DNA of 64,000 nt from Colias croceus (taxonomy: Eukaryota > Arthropoda > Insecta > Lepidoptera > Pieridae). The translations under genes were made by a program, and so were the position numbers. How positions within the stretch are numbered: position 1 is the first letter of the stretch; the number at the start of each line of letters is the position of its first letter. The notes below the pieces were generated by a model. It was not told the origin of the DNA. It worked only from the letters and a program-made list of their open reading frames with translations, and did not search any database. The stretch covers positions 3,794,501 through 3,858,500 of the forward strand of contig NC_059556.1 of the NCBI RefSeq assembly GCF_905220415.1. The letters are read 5' to 3'. Shown piece by piece: positions 1 through 13,039 of the stretch.

Positions 1-138
1 GAAGCTACTTGGTCCTATTTGAAAAATTATTTTGGTGTTAGATAGCCCATTTATCGAGGAAGGCTATAGGCTATAGGTATATCACGCTAAGACCAACAGG
101 AGCGGAGAAATGCAGGTAAAACCGCAGGGCAGAGCTAG
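1..138 (+). mobile_element. Lep1-like Helitron fragment (family B), 5' end outside the window
   Basis: Matches the inner and 3' parts of family B copies at 4362-4537 and 13040-13246: the GGTCC.ATTTGAAAAATT block, the TTTATCGAGGAAGGCTATAGG block, and the end AGAGCTAG. The final CTAG followed by T fits the CTRR 3' end known for Helitrons. No coding capacity is seen. The 5' part is cut off by the window edge. Confidence 0.75.
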
Positions 139-2521
139 TTAAATACATGACTAAACCACAGGAATAAGTATGTAAATGCCTCAGACACTACTATTTACAT
201 ATAAATTTTGTAGTAGTCGTCTCATGTTTTGTATTATTAATAATTATACCACTTTTAAAAGGAAACAAGGAAAATATACCACTGAATAAAATGGTGTAAA
301 CAAAATAATAACTATTTTTGTTTAATCTAAAGTAACAGGAAAACAAAACGAAAATATTAATGGTTTTGAATGTTGATTTTAACGGTTCATTAAGTTCTGA
401 GTGCATAATTAAATCCTACTTTGAAATCAATTATGGAAACTTTAAAACAAACAAATTGCACTACTAAAATATAGACAACAATATTTCATCGAAAATGATA
501 AAATTATTAGGTGTTAGTTATCTGATCATCGAAATTTTAAAACCTTATCATTTTTCAATTCGTTAATGGAATATAATATACTGTCGCTTTCATACGCGAT
601 TATACTTATAGTTTCGTGGTGTCGAAAACAAAAACGGTATTTATCAATGTTTATTTAATTTTTTAAAAGACCATGTTGGAGTTTGAGTTTCCCAAGTTAT
701 CACATATTTATTATCTTTCTTAACATTTGATATAGATAAACTCCTCTTCCGTCCATCGGCCGCTCTTAAAAAACCCACAAACGAAAAAGCCGTTGCAAAC
801 AAAGCAATATTTCGCTGTCAGAGCAAACAATACGCTAAGCGAACGCTGACAAGCGTGTAACTGAACTCTTTAATATTTTACATTGCGTGAAAAACACGAC
901 CTCAAGATAACATCGTTCTATCTCAGCTTCAAGGCCTTTCACAGAATGCCGCGTGAAATCTATCCGTTTAAAAGGTTCACAGATTCGTAAGAGATTTTAG
1001 CGGGAACTATGACGTGAAGGGGTGCTTTGGGATTATTTTGGGGTACGATGTTGTGTTGATTTCCGTTTATATAGGTCGCTGTTATTATTATATTATGGTC
1101 TGTATTTTTTTTTTTAATTTGGCTTCAGTCTTGTCGTTTTAATTCTTTATTTAAACTCAGCAATCAATTCAATTCTATTTATATAAATAGGAATATCCAA
1201 ATTTTTATAGGTATGAGATAAAACGAATCTTTGAAAAAATTCAAAATAAAGGTTGGGTAGGTACGCTTTCAGCACAGACTTTCAGTTTTATCTATAATTT
1301 TTCTACACATAATTATGTATTGTGCTTCTTAAAATATATTTTATATTATTTTATGTGTACCTTGAAAAATGTACGTCACAAATTTACTTTCCCAGCTAGC
1401 TTGCAAGTCAGCAGTACTTTATAAATGTAAACCAATCAAAATAACTACAAACATAGTATAAAAATATAAACGTCAGCAGCACAAATCGTCCCCGTTTCCT
1501 ATACTTTGCTGAGAATAAGACAAGTATAATTGCGGCCTATAAAACAGTTCTATTGTTAAAAAGAAACCTTCTGAAACGCCCGTTTTTACTCGAGTACAGT
1601 TTCACAAAAGATTTTTTCATTTGCTACGTCGATGTCTTGAATGTAGCATTGATTTTTAAGGTTTTTGTGTGGGTATTTAATAGTTCTTCGCGTGTTTGTG
1701 CGGATCTTGAGATCTTATATCGATATATAAAATGTTACATTTATTCGCGGTTTAGTTTATTAAAACTCGTAAAAAATTGTATTAAAACTCGTAAAATATG
1801 AGCATTTGATTGAGAAATATATAAACTTTTGCATTATCCGTATGACAGGGAAGTGCGTTTTCTTGCTATTTTGTCAGCGAAATGAAATAAAGTTTTGGTT
1901 TACTGCAAAACTTCTTAAAACTACACGACGCAGTAAATGTACGTTCAAGGTGTGCTCATATTTTGTAATTTCCTGAAGGTTTATGCGCTCATCTCTCTCA
2001 TTTTAAGTAATGAATAAAGGGACATATAACAATTTTACCCAGTATAATAATGAGGTTATATAGTGTTTAAAATGATGAATATTTGAATGTCATTTCAGAT
2101 GTGATAAATCCAAGGATAAATCTCATCAATTTAATGAATTGAATGAGATGTATTCTTCAATGGAAATTTCAATGTGATCAATGAGCATATAACAGTAATA
2201 GAACAAGTTAGTAAACAAATTAAATATATCACTACATTTTTAAGTGCTAGGAAATCAATTTATTAAACTCTCTTCTCTATATTTTCATAGCTGCATAAGG
2301 AAATGTAAAAAAACATTTTCTTTAACCAAGAGAATATACACTTCATAAAATTATATGTAACATCTGTTCATCGTTAAGCTTATAGGTGCTTATAGCGACC
2401 GCAACGGGCGTCTGCAAATGGTTGTGCATTGCCACGATTGCTATAACATAGCTCATATGGGTATGATAGTAAAAACATAGTGTATATTGAGGTTTTGCTG
2501 CATATCTGTATAGGCAATATC
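139..2521. other. Intergenic, no gene seen
   Basis: AT-rich DNA with frequent stops in all frames. The only open stretches (for example 1553-1801 on +) are short, low in complexity and resemble nothing I know. No splice-bounded coding segment, tRNA or clear repeat was recognised. Confidence 0.5.
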
Positions 2522-2930
2522 TATACAGGATTACTTGTAAAACACCGGCAACCTCGCAGGACAAGATAGCCAACATCATAAGTAACAACATTTGTTCTAC
2601 GACTTTTGATAATTTGTTAGATTTTATTTTCATACAAAAATAAATATTCACTTAGTTAATTTTCCGTTTGAATATTATAAACTCTACGCGCATTCCAAAC
2701 ATTACGTAAACAAGAAGCGAACGGGAGGGGAAAGGGGGCGTCGCGTCGTCCTTTCGATAATGAATAGAACATAGACTTACAAATGTTAGGAGAGTACAAT
2801 AAAAGCTTAAAAAATCATTTAAAAATAATTTATTGCGTTATGCCAAAAGTCGTAGAACAAATGTTGTTACTTATGATGTTAGCTATCTTGTCCTGCGGGG
2901 TTGCCGGTGTTTTACAAATAACCCTGTATA
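2522..2930 (+). mobile_element. Palindromic MITE, copy 1 (about 88-bp terminal inverted repeats)
   Basis: The left arm starts TATACAGG(A)TTACTTGTAA and runs to about 2608. The right arm, about 2843-2930, is its reverse complement with only a few differences and ends CCCTGTATA. The centre (about 230 bp) is unique and includes a GC-rich purine-rich stretch near 2720-2750. The element is present again at 47387-47789 in the opposite orientation. TA or TATA flanks both ends, which would suit a Tc1/mariner-like target. No transposase is encoded. Short frames run through the arms, so a hydrophobic peptide containing EQMLLLMMLAILSC can be read from each arm; I regard this as a property of the TIR, not a gene. 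Confidence 0.85.
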
Positions 2931-3062
2931 AAGAGGAAAGGTTTGTAATTGGACCGATTTTAATGAAATTTAGCACAGACAATCTTTAGACCCTAAGAAA
3001 GAACATAGGCTACCTTTTATTGCGAAATATATACTACGGGAGAAGCCAGGGCGTACCGCTAG
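2931..3062 (+). mobile_element. Helitron-like 3' fragment
   Basis: Contains the phrases ACCGATTTTAATGAAATTT and GAAAGAACATAGGCTAC and ends GGGCGTACCGCTAG, the same kind of 3' terminus as the other CTAG elements here. It abuts the right end of the palindromic MITE, which suggests the MITE inserted near the 5' end of this element. Confidence 0.6.
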
Positions 3063-3108
3063 TATATAATATATGTACCATGATATGATAATGCTCATTT
3101 ATTTTTGA

Positions 3109-3268
3109 CTAGCAGTCCGCCTCGGCTTTGCCCGTGGTAGATAAGAACCACCCTTGTACTCTAAGGAATTATAAAGAAATAATAAATGTAATCGTATCAG
3201 CTGTTCTCGATACTTGCGCGTAGAAACAAATTTAGCGTTTCTCTATATTATAGAGATAAAATAATTAA
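3109..3268 (-). mobile_element. Diverged family C Helitron-like copy
   Basis: Begins CTAGCAGTCCGCCTCGGC on the + strand, the reverse complement of a family C 3' end, and continues through a degraded version of the family C body to about TATTATAGAGA. Clearly more diverged than the copies at 4203 and 8406. Confidence 0.6.
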
Positions 3269-4202
3269 ATTAATATTTATTATTATTGAAATAAAAATAA
3301 TTTACATATTAACTAACGGATCTAAATTGTTTTCGACTGGCAATTTTGGACATCTTGAAAGCTTCATCGCTTAAAAGTTACTTTTGTTATGTGTAGGGTA
3401 AGAAAGATTCTATTTTAACAATGACCTATTATACTAGTAGACGCGGCATACGCCAACATCATTGCACTAAAAAACAGCGTAATTAATACATACCTACTTA
3501 CTAACGCATTATCACCAATACAGTTGTTCTCTCTTTCACTCTCACGCACGAGACATAATACATGTCTCACTCATGTACTTCGTAATAACAACTGCCGATT
3601 AAAATACAAAAAGAACGTCCAGCCACGACGCTGAATGGTGCGTGACTAAGTGAAACTCGGGCACTTACCTGAGTTTTTTCTTGCCAAAATAGAGAGCGGG
3701 TAACGTATCTAGCTCTTTTATATATCATAGTATTTTAATGTTTCTTTGATTGGAAGAGTTACACGAACTAACGTAAGGGTAATTCTTTATAGCTTAAACC
3801 ATGGAACATAAGATTAAATCAACATACTTATTACTTAGTCTATAGTTTGAATGTATTAATTTTCTACATTATTAATTAAATACACATTATACTTGTCCCT
3901 GTTAGAAATACTAAATAAATAGTAGTAGTCACTCGTCCGTCTCACCAATTCATTGGTTCCAAGCTCTAGCACACTTTATAATTTAATGCGGGTAGAAGGA
4001 AAAATATATTTCCATACAAATTTAACACTACAAATCTCTTTGAGTTGAATACTTCATGCGGTCACCGTTCGAGCGCTTTGGTGCATTTTATAAAAAAGTA
4101 TGCCATATTTATGATTCTAATCCGATTTATTTTTTTAAGTTGCAGGATAGATTTTACTTTGAAGAGAAATAGCGTATTGTTTTGTAATCAATACTATCTT
4201 CT
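3269..4202. other. Intergenic, no gene seen
   Basis: AT-rich, no coding signal or recognised repeat. Confidence 0.4.
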
Positions 4203-4361
4203 TCTATAATATAAAAATGAATCCCAAAATGTGTTGGTAAGCGCATAACTTGAGAACGGCTTAACCGATTTCGTTAATTCTTTTTTTATAATATTCCTTG
4301 AAGTTCGAGGATGGTTCTTATGTAGAGAAAACGTGAATATGTACCACGGGCGGACCGCTAG
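4203..4361 (+). mobile_element. Lep1-like Helitron, family C
   Basis: Starts near TATAATATAAAAATGAATCCC, carries the family C blocks (TTGGTAAGCGCATAACTTGA; GGTTCTTATGTAGAGAAAAC) and ends GGGCGGACCGCTAG. The GAAGCCGGG segment found before the end in other copies is deleted here. It is directly followed by a family B element. Confidence 0.8.
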
Positions 4362-4537
4362 TAATATTATAAAGCTAAAGAGTTTGTTTGTTTGTTTGAA
4401 CGCGCTAATCTCAGAAACTACTGGGCCGATTTGAAAAAATTTTTAGCCTATTTATCGAGGAAGGCTATAAGCTATATATCATCACGATAAGACCGACAGG
4501 AGCAGAGCAATGCGGGTGAAACCGCGGGGAACAGCTA
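4362..4537 (+). mobile_element. Lep1-like Helitron, family B
   Basis: Begins TAATATTATAAAGCTAAAGA immediately after the CTAG end of the preceding family C copy. It contains the GTTTGTTTGTTTG run, the GAACGCGCTAATCTC block and the end GGGGAACAGCTAG. Non-coding. Confidence 0.8.
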
Positions 4538-7468
4538 GTAAATAATATACATGGGAATTTTTGATTGAATTTCTATAAATTTAAGATTAATGATAGTGTT
4601 TGGTGTTTTAAAGTTACGGTATAAATATTTCAAAAAAATTTGACTTAGGGATTAACTCTACACTTTAATTTGCTGAAATTCTAAGTGTTTATTCTTTTAT
4701 CAGACACAATTGTTGTCCAATGTCCATATATAAAAAATAGTATTTGACTACGATATAGGCCGAAAAGTGTTTCGACGCGAACCACAAAAAAATATATTAT
4801 AAAATACGGTATAGGGATTTGTGTGGGCAACGACTATGACGTCATGTGAACGCGAGCGAAGCGGGGAAATAACATAATAGTTCTAACAAACAATAGCCAG
4901 TATCCCACATCGAATCTGATTGTATTGTATGAAACTTCAGCGCTCAGTTTTGATCCAATAATGCTTAGAATATTCGGGAACATATTGTTCTTTTTTACAC
5001 AAAATATTTTGCCGGTATTTCGAGTTATGTACGTTGGGACGTCTGTATATTTGTAAACAAAAAATGAAATCCATACTGTTCTGTGAATCCATATGACTAT
5101 TTTTTGGTAAAAATGTACGCAATAAATAAAAAATAGTTACGCTTGGGAAAACAATTTCAATTCAACGAGATTAGTAAATATGGGTTAGTAAACAAGCGCT
5201 ATAAAATAATGAAGTTAGTTGAATCAGTTAATTTTATGACGTCACACATAACGTTTAACTAAGCCTCTAGTGCCTTTTTGTTGATATTCAATTTATTTTA
5301 TCAAAACTCGTTCGTCATTTTTGCAATCCAAAATTCCATCTATTTCAAATTCCGAAGGAGAATTGCCGTTCAAATTCGAATTCAAATAAACAAACCGTTT
5401 AAACATGGAAAAACATTTCGTTTTTCAAATCGACTAACAAATATAAAAGTTTATAAACCAAAGTTCGTTAAACATGGAGTCGGAATGACAATTGCGAATC
5501 GGCTCACGTGATCACTATGGAACGAATTTATTCGATTTTCAAATCGATTTGTACACAAACAATCGATTGAATTAAGCTTAATTGCAAATAAAGCAGAGCT
5601 GGTCAGGGAATCGATATTCGGGACGCGTTGGGGTTTGTATTCTTACCGACGCAAGGAGGTCGACAATTAGTCTTAATTAAAGGAGGTTGCTCACTATATT
5701 TCTTTTAATCTTTTTTTTTTGCTTAAGTGAAACAGATATGAAAGAGAATATTATATTAATTAAACAGTACCTAATATTATTCATAATTCTATTAAGTGTT
5801 TCAAATAAAATTTGGAATGCGTAGAAAGGAGTAAGGACATCTTTGAGGAACTAGAAATATCTGCGACTTCAAAGCCTAAGCATTAAGCTAATACTAACTA
5901 TACATACAACTATATAAAAAATATAAATATGATAAAGATATTTAAAAATTATATTGTTATAATATGATTACTTTATATTGTTGATATACACACATTTGAA
6001 CACTCAATTTATGCGAAAACCATTCAACCTACATCATACTAGACACCTGAACCTCCCAAATTATCAAAATAACATTAACCGCATCGAAACTAGTGTACCA
6101 TCGTCTTAAGTATTTGCTATGCAAACGTGAAATCTTCCATACATCTTCATTACGAATGCCTGAGTCACGTTCTGTATATGGGCTAATGTAATGGCTTTTA
6201 TGGGACTTTTAAAGTAGGCCCGCGATAATTACAGATCTCCTTTATCTACCTGACTTCTATCTCGTGCTGTGAATCTTGGAGATTTCTTTTTAATAGGAAA
6301 TTAGGCTTTGTGGACTTGATACATAGGTATTGTTTATAGGTGTGAATACATTTAGGCTTTTGGCTTATTTACAAGCTAAGGATTTTGTTAATGTAAACAT
6401 GAGATGTGCTATTAGTAGTGCCAAAGATCGCGGGTTCGTTGCCAATATTGTGGGATGGTTATGTTTTCGATAATTCTTTATTTTTTATCTAACATTCATC
6501 AGTGTTTTAATGAAACATAAGAAGATGTTAATACAAAAGCCATGAGCTATAAATGATATTTTTATTGTACCTACTAGTGAAAATCTGACGCACATGAAAG
6601 CTAAAACATATTTTGTTATAAAAAAATGAATGAAACTTAAGTGGAGACATGTTGTCTACAAATTAACCGAACTAATAAATTTAAAAACTTTAAATTCTAC
6701 AAAGAAATTTAATATTCCCCCGTAACACATGGGAAAGTCGTAAAAAGGGTGCATAACAAAAGTTTTTAGTTAAAAATTTTGTCTCCTCATGACAATGTTG
6801 CCGTGTTATTAGAAAACTGTTGCAACTTCGTTAATTTTTAATTTTACAGCTCCCTTAATACGTTAAAAATTTAATAAACGAGTTAGTTTTTAATCCGAGC
6901 GAGATTGGAATAGTTTGTTTGCAATATTTGTGGTCCACGTCCGAGTTTTTGATATGGCTTTATGTTTGTTTGAGTGCGGTTTTAATGTTATTTAATATTG
7001 GGATTAAACTTACTTGTTCGTGGATGTAAAGAGTAAAAGTGTATGTCGCAATTTAAATAGGTTACGGTTTATAAAAATATGTTTAGTTTTTAATGTTTAA
7101 CGTACTAAACGTGTTTTTAGTTTTCATTTAACAGCTTCAAATTGATGAATGAACATGAACATTTTGAGTAATATCAAGAGCTATAAGATACACGTGAGCT
7201 ATATCTCAAATAATTATTATACGTTAAAAATAAATCTTTTAAGTACGTAGCTATAAAATTCGTCTGTATATGTATATGTATGCGTAGTTTTGTTATTTAT
7301 GCATTTGTTATATATAATAATGTAATAATAACGAACTGTTAAAACAATATCAAAATATTCCTATTTTTGAAGTTCTCACTACAATTGGAAATAAATCGAT
7401 TGCGAGATCGTAGATCCTAAAACCTTGGAAGTTAAACAATGGCTACAAAGTTGCAATGCTAGGATGTA
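4538..7468. other. Intergenic, no gene seen
   Basis: AT-rich. Short open stretches (4937-5122 on -, 5278-5511 on +) have no recognisable domain and no splice-site support. A weak SINE-like patch near 6415-6500 has a tRNA B-box-like GCGGGTTCGTTGCC, too degraded to call. Confidence 0.4.
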
Positions 7469-7630
7469 AAACCGCGTTTCCACTTACGGCATCAAAAACT
7501 TTTCAGCCACGACCGTACCGACCAGACGTTACGAACGAAATTCACTAATGTAGATTCGGCTTTATCAAAAGCGTGTGCTCACTGACGTTCGTTCTTAAAG
7601 TTCTGACGTCAATCAGTGGAAACCCAGCTT
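7469..7630. mobile_element. Small MITE with imperfect inverted ends
   Basis: Left end AAACCGCGTTTCCACTTACG; the reverse complement of the right end reads AAGCTGGGTTTCCACTGA. The shared core is GTTTCCACT. The roughly 160-bp size and lack of coding capacity fit a MITE. The target duplication is unclear. Confidence 0.5.
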
Positions 7631-8405
7631 ATAGTTCCATTCAAAGAATCATGCCGCAAACAAAACTCTCAATGTATCGGAGTTAAGTTTATTGAGTACG
7701 TGTTTGTAGGACAAATACGATTTTCTGTCTACGTGACTTCCACGCTTTAAACCCGCTAGGAAATAGAATTCAATATGTTGAAGTGGAAGTGAAATTTTCG
7801 TCCAAACGTATTGTTTCACCTTGTTGCGAGTAGTATTGTAAGAAAGAATATTTTTACTCGTATAATAATCAAGATATTTTACTATATAATTCAAGCAAAG
7901 ATATTTTTGGAAATATTATATCAAATTATAATGTAAAGGGATTAATTTGATGCCTACCTATTTCAAAAAATATGATTTGGACGTTAGTATTTGTTTTTAC
8001 TTTACTGCTTATTTAAAGTGTGTGTGTGTGTGGTTTGACGATATAAAATCGTCTTTTTTCGCATTACAAAGATCAGACTAGATATCTTAATGTGACATAT
8101 TCATAAATAATTTTTTTTTAAATAAGTAAGAAGGTAAGACGTATTTTTACCGAAAACGGATTGAAACTGTAACATATATGGGAACGTTTTATAAAATTGA
8201 AAACGCTCATTGTAGTGATATACGTTTTGAAATGAATAAAGAACTATAATATAATTTTGTTCCGTATGAGGGTATAAATTTATACAGCTTATTGAATTTT
8301 TCTATTAAAGCTACCTACGCTTTCGTATGGAATACTTATGTGGGAGGTTGCTTTAGTGGGGTTATAGTTGGATTGAAAATAACTCAATATCAATATCACT
8401 TTTTA
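7631..8405. other. Intergenic, no gene seen
   Basis: AT-rich DNA with a short GT microsatellite at about 8018-8032. No gene recognised. Confidence 0.4.
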
Positions 8406-8588
8406 TTTCTTCTATACATATATACATATATAAATGAAACCCGTTTTCCTTGGTCACGGCATCACGCGTGAACGGGTGGACCGATTTTGATAATTATTTT
8501 TTTATTATATTCCTTGAAGTACGAGAATGGTTCTTATGTAGAGAAAACGTAAATATGTTCCACGGGCGAAGCCGGGGCGGACCGCTAG
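8406..8588 (+). mobile_element. Lep1-like Helitron, family C
   Basis: Starts in a TA-rich lead (TCTATACATATATACATATA), carries the GGTCACGGCATCACGCGTGA variant of the family, then GGTTCTTATGTAGAGAAAAC and GGGCGAAGCCGGGGCGGACC, and ends CTAG before T. The hairpin-forming CGGGCGAAGCCGG just before the end is typical of a Helitron 3' terminus. Confidence 0.85.
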
Positions 8589-9939
8589 TTATTTATTAAT
8601 AGTGTACTTTTTAAACCTTCATTTATTAAAATGTGTTTGTTATTAAGTTACCACTGATTCAGAATGTTAAAAAAGAATCGGTCAAAAATCGACGGCCAAT
8701 AACAAGATAATTTAGAAACATAATTTATTAGTAATTACTTTAACCCTCTTTTATTTTAAAATGTTCTTTAATACTTTGCCTATAATTTTTAAATACAAAT
8801 AAATTTCTCAGAATGAAGACGTCATTATCTACCGTTTTCGATGGAGTTTTTCCAATCAATTTATAAATTTTTAATGATAAATTTAACAACGTTCTTCCAC
8901 CGAATAAAAACCCGCCAAAAAATTAATTAAAACGTAATCAACTGATCGTAAGCGTTTATTTACATTATCGAAAAGTTACATAATTGTGAGGGTCTGAATT
9001 TCTTAAAATTAAGAATAAATTTACGCCATAAAGGCCTTGTAAAGAATGATTATTATAAGTTTAAAGTTCAATTAAAAGTTTTAGTCTTTTATCGGTGGAT
9101 CGGAGCAAGTGGGGCGGGAAATAGACCTTTGTTTGTAATCTTCCAGCCAGTATCTTAAATTACACTTAAAACAGCCGAACTTTAACGAACTCGAATTTCT
9201 GTTATCATTCAAATTTGACGTAGGAACACCTATTTATAATGGTTACCCTACTTTAATCTCACCAATATTAGGAATATACTTTTTGTTTTTGAAACTTTTC
9301 ATTAGTTTGGTGTATACTTCGGAGAAAATATGATTATTTCCGAAGGCGTTTAGTAGGTATATAGGCATCATAAAAGTAACTATGAGCTATTCACACTATC
9401 GGGACTCTATTTAGGAGTTTCTTTATATAATAAAACAAAATATTGTATGTGAATAGTATTGCATAAAACGTGAAATATTTAAGTACAATTTTATTGTTTC
9501 TATAATTAGTAGAATATTCAAGGGGCATTATAAATGCAACGTTTTTCTTCTCATAAATTGAAAAAATAATGCAATATCACAGAACACATTGTTTTTAAGC
9601 ATTAATCAGGTTAAACGACAATGGCTTCGAAAGGATTAGCATGGTCTGCAAAATTGTAAATACGGAGACAATCGGATAGCGGGCCATAAATTGTCGAAAC
9701 TAACGCACATAAATCATGTGCTGTTTAATTTACGCATACCGAAAGTTTCCGAATAATTTGTGAGTTCATTAGAGCTGTCAATGATTAACTGTGAAAGAAT
9801 AAATATTAATTTTTTAATTGTAGGTATGTGGTTTCGAAATCTTCGATGGCAAAATTCTTAAGTTAACGATATCCGTAATACTTGTATACGTAGTATATTA
9901 CCTATAATTAGTCTTTTGTAGAATATTATTATTAAGCTA
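8589..9939. other. Intergenic, no gene seen
   Basis: AT-rich with dense stops; no recognised gene, RNA or element. Confidence 0.45.
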
Positions 9940-10103
9940 TTGCATAGCTTCTATCGCGGGCCTTGAGCGCGGGGATCGAATCGAGAAATTCCGTAACGAA
10001 AAAACCTCACGCTCCCCACTCCGACCGGGCGGAGATGTGGCTTGAAGGCATAGGCATGCAATAGCTTTACCGCAGCAGTCCCGGAGTGCCACACGTCGTT
10101 TTT
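9940..10103. repeat. GC-rich dispersed repeat (family E), copy 1
   Basis: A sharp GC-rich island running from TTGCATAGCTTCTATCGCGG to CACACGTCGTTTTT. It is repeated at 50436-50597 in the same orientation with few changes; both copies begin and end at the same points. The minus strand contains ATTCGATCCCC, close to a tRNA B-box, and the plus strand ends in five T's, so a small Pol III-type retroposon is possible. No target duplication was found. Class unknown. Confidence 0.65.
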
Positions 10104-11775
10104 ATTAGTCTGTGTACAGGCAAATGCTTTAACTGTGTTTAAAGTGATCCTGGTTTCAAAGCTGGATATAATGAATCCGGTCCAATTATAATGATGATCA
10201 ACTGTCATTATTTTACATTTATTCTCTTATATTATTTTCATTTCCTAAATATATGGTATGAGGATTACATAATGCTGAAATAGCATTCACTTTTAAAACT
10301 TGAACATCATAATAGGAAAAGTCGAAACAATTTTTACATGTGAATAAAATGATTTTATTAATATTATATTACAAATGAACGTATGTTTACCTAAACATCG
10401 AGATAGTGATTAAATTCTATAGCCAGTATTAACAATAAAACAGATAAATTATTGATATAATATCCCTACATTAATGAAATGAGTGTCATTTGTTATTACG
10501 ATGAGCGACAACTATCCATAACTGTCTGCGAATACAATTAATCACGGCTTAGATGGTTTGATGTGGATCCAATGTTGTGGATTCTAAAACACAATGATAA
10601 GCTTTCTTCGAAGTAATTTTGCAGCTTCGTTTCCAATACTAAACTTCCTGACTCGGATCTACGTCTGAAATTTGAAATAGCAATCATTCAATTTTAACTT
10701 TATCCGTTAAGAAGAATACCTACTAAAACTGCTAAAGAATGTCTGTAGTATACCATAAATTGGAGTACTAACAAAGGCTTGTTAATAACAAATAGTTTTA
10801 AACAATCTAAAAAAAGATTGATGCAATCCCATAAACCTTGAAACCGATTCAGATTTTGCAGCACTTTACAATATTTTATCATTATAACCTTTATTTTGAT
10901 ACAAAAAAAAACAAAGATCACTTAACGCGGTATAGCGAGAACTTGATCCTTTTACCTTAAAAGAGCTGTATACGAATATCCTAAGGGACGAATAAAGCAC
11001 AAATATGTTTATTTTCTCTCTCTTCAGACCAGTGGGAATTCAGTTTCCTCACAATTATATTGAGCCTTCGGGCGTCAAGTAGAATTCAGATTTATTCCAG
11101 TTTTTTCGTATATTCGTGATGTCAACTTTTTTCATCCTATCTGTTATGTACAGGAATGATTTGGCAGATTATTACTATTGTGAAAGGGTTATTTATCTGT
11201 GGTTTTGAGACATTGTTATGAAATATTAGGAATTATTAAGAAATATTGTCGATAAGCAACATTTCTTACTACGATAGTTAAAATGATACTAAGCTCAAAA
11301 AACGTTTATATTACACCTTTAAACAGTAATATTTACGCTACATATATCCATTACATATTAATACAAAGCATATACACAAATATTATAATGATAATAAATG
11401 ATAAAACATGCTCTTTTATTTATTTAAATGCTCTTGTATACGAGTATTAATGTAAATAATGCAATCTCGTTTCTCAGTACAGTTGATTCAGACAATTAGC
11501 TCATTGTCTGTTTTGCATCACGCTGCATGCGGGCTCAACGAATTTATGTAAAAATGCTTGATATTTTCAGCGAGTATAAATTGAATTAAATTATAATGAA
11601 TTATGTTTGGTATTATTTACTTACAGAAGCGTTAACCTTATCTTTTGTGGTAAATGAATTTTTGATTCTTTACATGTGGCCAAAAAATAGGAATCTTTGG
11701 CTGCATCATACTTTGTGTTCTTTACAATATTGCAAGACACAATATTGTTATGCAAATACGCAATTTTATTTATTA
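10104..11775. other. Intergenic, no gene seen
   Basis: AT-rich. A 73-codon open stretch on - at 10700-10921 resembles nothing I know and has no splice support. Confidence 0.4.
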
Positions 11776-11946
11776 CTAGCGGTCTGCCCCGGCTTCGCCC
11801 GTGGTACATTTTTACGTTTTCTCTCCATAAGAACCATCCTCGTACGTCAAGAAATGTAATAAAAAAAGAATTAACGAAATCGGTTCAGTTGTTCTCGAGT
11901 TATGCGCTTACCAACACATTTTGCGATTCATTTTTATATTATAGAT
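11776..11946 (-). mobile_element. Lep1-like Helitron, family C
   Basis: On + it starts CTAGCGGTCTGCCCCGGC and reads back through GCCCGTGGTACATTTTTACG and AACTTGAG-type blocks to TTATATTATAGAT. It is the reverse complement of the family C consensus. The 166-codon frame crossing it (11697-12197 on +) is a shadow of this repeat. Confidence 0.85.
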
Positions 11947-13039
11947 TACACACAACTAATAAGATATTATGTATACATATTATACATACAGCACATGTAC
12001 TGCACTATCATATTGAAACTCGAACTCTTCACGAAACTACGAAAGTAAGCATAAACAAGAATATTTTCCTTCGATCGCACTTAAGCCCAAATGATGCAAA
12101 GTTTTACTTCAGCTGCAGTTTAAAGTGCAGTTTAAATGTGTTTTTAACTTGTATACATCCACCGCCATGGAGCGAATGCATGAAATTTAGTATATAACAT
12201 TGAAAATAATTGAGGTTTGTGCCCTAAATCTATAAAATCTTATAATACAAAGACCTATCAAGAAGAAGAACATTAATTGGCATGTACTGGGCTGGTCTTC
12301 AAAGTTTCATGCGTAGTTTTTAACCGTTTGTGAAGAAAATTTAACCATTTCAATGATTTCAAAGTAAGCTTTAACGACGAACGATGTGGGCTAGGCACTT
12401 AGTAATAATTAATTTTAGTGTAACATACTACATAACCTTATGGAATTCTTTAACCGATGTTCCCAGTAACATGCCCAGTAATTCAATAAATCCTGCATTA
12501 TTAATAGATTAAACGCTTCCCAAATCACGATATTAATTTCATAATATTAATCTGCCAATATCTCCTGTCCATCTCAAATGTACTTATAATATAATCACTG
12601 TTATTAATTGAGAGAGGCAAAGGCTACGTGCCTAAAAGGTTGGTATGTCGGCTTAGCTAAGTTGGGTGATCAACTAGAAGCTTTTTAACGTCAGATTCTA
12701 AACTAAAAGCTATTTCTAAGCGAAAATAGGAAGGTTATTTAAGCTTATAGATTTTTAATAAGATGCAAGCTTATATGGAATCACTAGGTACCCCAAGATA
12801 GTGTTTAGATTACAAAGTAGAAAACTTACTAGGGCACTTCTACAAAACATAGAATTAAATCGTCCTAAAATTCCGCACAGAAAGGTCACTAAATGTGTTT
12901 CAAATGTATGTTTAGCACGTTTAGAGATTGACCTCATTATACCTAACTTCTGATCTAATAACGATCTGCCCTATTCATTTCCCAGCTAATTTACAAATAA
13001 ATCGTCTAACGCCTTTATATTGAACGACACTATACAAAA
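11947..13039. other. Intergenic, no gene seen
   Basis: No gene recognised. The open stretch at 12755-12937 on - carries no convincing domain. Confidence 0.4.

Noticed and set aside
2343..2651. 102-codon frame on - with a hydrophobic segment, possible membrane protein
   Set aside because: The hydrophobic part is the arm of the palindromic MITE and recurs in its other arms.
6415..6500. Possible tRNA or SINE from GCGGGTTCGTTGCC
   Set aside because: Only a B-box-like phrase; no A-box, no cloverleaf.
11697..12197. 166-codon open frame on +
   Set aside because: Most of its first half crosses an inverted family C Helitron, and the rest is AT-rich with no recognisable domain.
12755..12937. 60-codon frame on - with a faint LINE-like look
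   Set aside because: No reverse transcriptase motif could be pointed to.
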